Below, piece after piece: positions 62,636 through 64,000 of a stretch of DNA of 64,000 nt (the first letter of the stretch is position 1; every line of letters starts with the position of its first letter). The DNA comes from Anaeromyces robustus (lineage: Eukaryota; Neocallimastigomycota; Neocallimastigomycetes; Neocallimastigales; Neocallimastigaceae), in assembly GCA_002104895.1 (NCBI GenBank), contig MCFG01000101.1:52501-116500 (forward strand). Direction: 5' to 3'. Position numbers and translations under genes: made by a program. A model generated the notes under the pieces. That model ran no database searches and was not told where the DNA came from. It saw only the letters and a list, made by a program, of their open reading frames with translations.

Positions 62636-64000
62636 ATGTCAGATGATTTTGAAAACGGATATAAAATTAATATATATGAAGAGAAAAATTTAAATTCTAA
62701 TAAAATTTTTGATAAATATCTTGAAAATGATATTTATAAAAATAGTAAACCCTCACTAGAAGTAGAAAATGTACAGGTAGAAGGTACATTTCTATATCCA
62801 GGTAGTAATACAAATAATAATAGATTAAGTGTTGATAATCAGTATGGTAGCTATCAAGCTGGAATGTATCAAGAATTTCAAGAACCAAGTGATTTATATA
62901 GTCATATAGAAGAATTTGATAATAAAAAATCATTTCAACCATTAAATAAAAGACAAAGAAGTGATGTTTATGATAAAAGTTTTTTTAATTTTCAATTTGA
63001 AAGTGATAATCAAAAGGTATTTTAATAATATATATATTCTTTCAATAAATAAAAACCAAATTTTATAGTTTAAAATAATTAAAGAAATAAAAATAAAATT
63101 TCTTTTTGCTTTAATTTAAATAATTTATTATTTTATTAGATACTGAAAAAACTTACTACTGAGTTAGTAGATACTTACAAATTATGTAATAGTGAATATC
63201 AATATGATGCAGAAGATAATCCAAGAAGAGTTTTAACTCAACCATCTATACCTGCTCATAATAATGGAAATGATAATGAAAATTATGATTATATATTGTA
63301 TATAAATGATATAATTGGAGAAAAAGATAGACAGTAAGTACAAGCATTTTTGTTATACATATATGATTAAGTATTATATAAAATTTTTTATTTTTTATTT
63401 TTTTTTTTTGAAATTTATATTTTTTTGAAATTAATATTTATTTGAAATTATAATATTGATTTAAAATATTATATTAAATTATTATTATTATTTTTTAAAT
63501 TATTTATCTCATTGAAACATATTTATTATATATTTATATTTTTTAATTATAATAATAAAAAATAATTGAAGATATTTAATTGTCGATTTGTTTGGAAAAG
63601 GAACATTTGGTCAAGTAGTGAAATGTAAAAATTTAAATACTGGAGAATATGTTGCGTTAAAAGTTATAAAGAATAAACCAGCATATCTAAATCAATCAAA
63701 AATTGAAGTATCAATTTTAGATATGGTATGTTATGATGATTATTCAAATATATGTAAACTAATTAAATTTATGAATCTTTATATATATATAATTGAATTT
63801 CAATATAATTAAAAATATGTTTATAATTAATAACCAATTATTTTCTAAAATATCAATTTTTTATTTATTATTAATATATTTATATAAAATTTTGATTATA
63901 GTTAAATAATTATTATGATAAAAATAATGAACATCATATTGTTAGAGTGACAGACAGTTTTATGTTTAAGAACCATCTTTGTATAGTTTTTGAAGAATTG
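62636..64000 (+). CDS. YAK1: YAK1-type DYRK-family protein kinase, 5' part
   Basis: Dual-specificity kinase of the DYRK family that restrains growth and responds to starvation downstream of PKA/TOR in fungi. Exons seen: 62636-63016, 63140-63333, 63572-63725, 63902 to the window edge; phases agree. After a low-complexity N-terminus comes the family's pre-kinase region: LTTELVDTYKLCNSEYQYDA, RRVLTQPSIPAHN and DYILYINDIIGEKDRQ. The kinase domain starts YLIVDLFGKGTFGQVVKCKN with the Gly loop, then EYVALKVIKNKPAYLNQS with the catalytic Lys, EVSILDMLN, and HHIVRVTDSFMFKNHLCIVF followed by EEL at the edge. The order and spacing match YAK1, including KNHLC before the hinge. The catalytic loop is outside the window. 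Confidence 0.92.

Overview
The window is nuclear DNA from a very AT-rich, intron-rich eukaryote, most probably an anaerobic gut fungus (Neocallimastigomycota). Four things point there. Intergenic DNA is almost pure A/T with long (ATTT)n, (ATT)n and poly-A/T tracts. Genes carry many short introns bounded by GT...AG. The gene set is fungal (YAK1, PHO80-type cyclin, CCZ1, CSM3/TIPIN, KRR1, RRP12). A spliced, presequence-bearing HydE implies [FeFe]-hydrogenase maturation in a hydrogenosome, and an ankyrin protein ending in a bacterial-type SEC-C zinc motif fits the same lineage. The phylum is an inference; no rRNA or other marker is present. Most translation starts have A-rich leaders.

Layout. 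1-3381 (-): 3' part of a giant intronless ankyrin-type gene with poly-Asn tracts. 4061-7674 (+): CCZ1, 10 exons. 8960-10432 (-): unknown protein with an N-terminal membrane anchor. 12520-13290: decayed coding relic. 15503-19875 (+): 16-exon protein kinase with a C-terminal C1 zinc domain. 21548-21811 (-): remnant of a small heat-shock protein. 23138-24268 (-): ELOF1, with one extra base in exon 1. 25386-26796 (-): CSM3/TIPIN. 27117-28198: two interleaved inverted repeats. 29002-30931 (+): HydE. 31911-32942 (-): ankyrin/SEC-C protein. 34611-37662 (-): long PHO80-like cyclin. 40085-42800 (-): two decayed tandem copies of a hevein-like Cys-rich gene. 43976-46635 (-): KRR1. 47200-49740: gene-poor relic zone. 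51084-52303 (-): RPS8 (eS8). 53093-58922 (-): RRP12. 62636-64000 (+): 5' part of YAK1.

Genes that may work together: KRR1, RPS8 and RRP12 lie consecutively on one strand and all serve 40S ribosome assembly or export. The other genes look independent (vacuolar Rab GEF subunit, replication-fork protection, transcription elongation, signalling, hydrogenosome metal-cluster assembly). The gene models come from reading both strands by hand; where exon coordinates are given, exon phases were checked to add up. The least expected structure is at 27117-28198, where the second half is the reverse complement of a circularly permuted copy of the first half.
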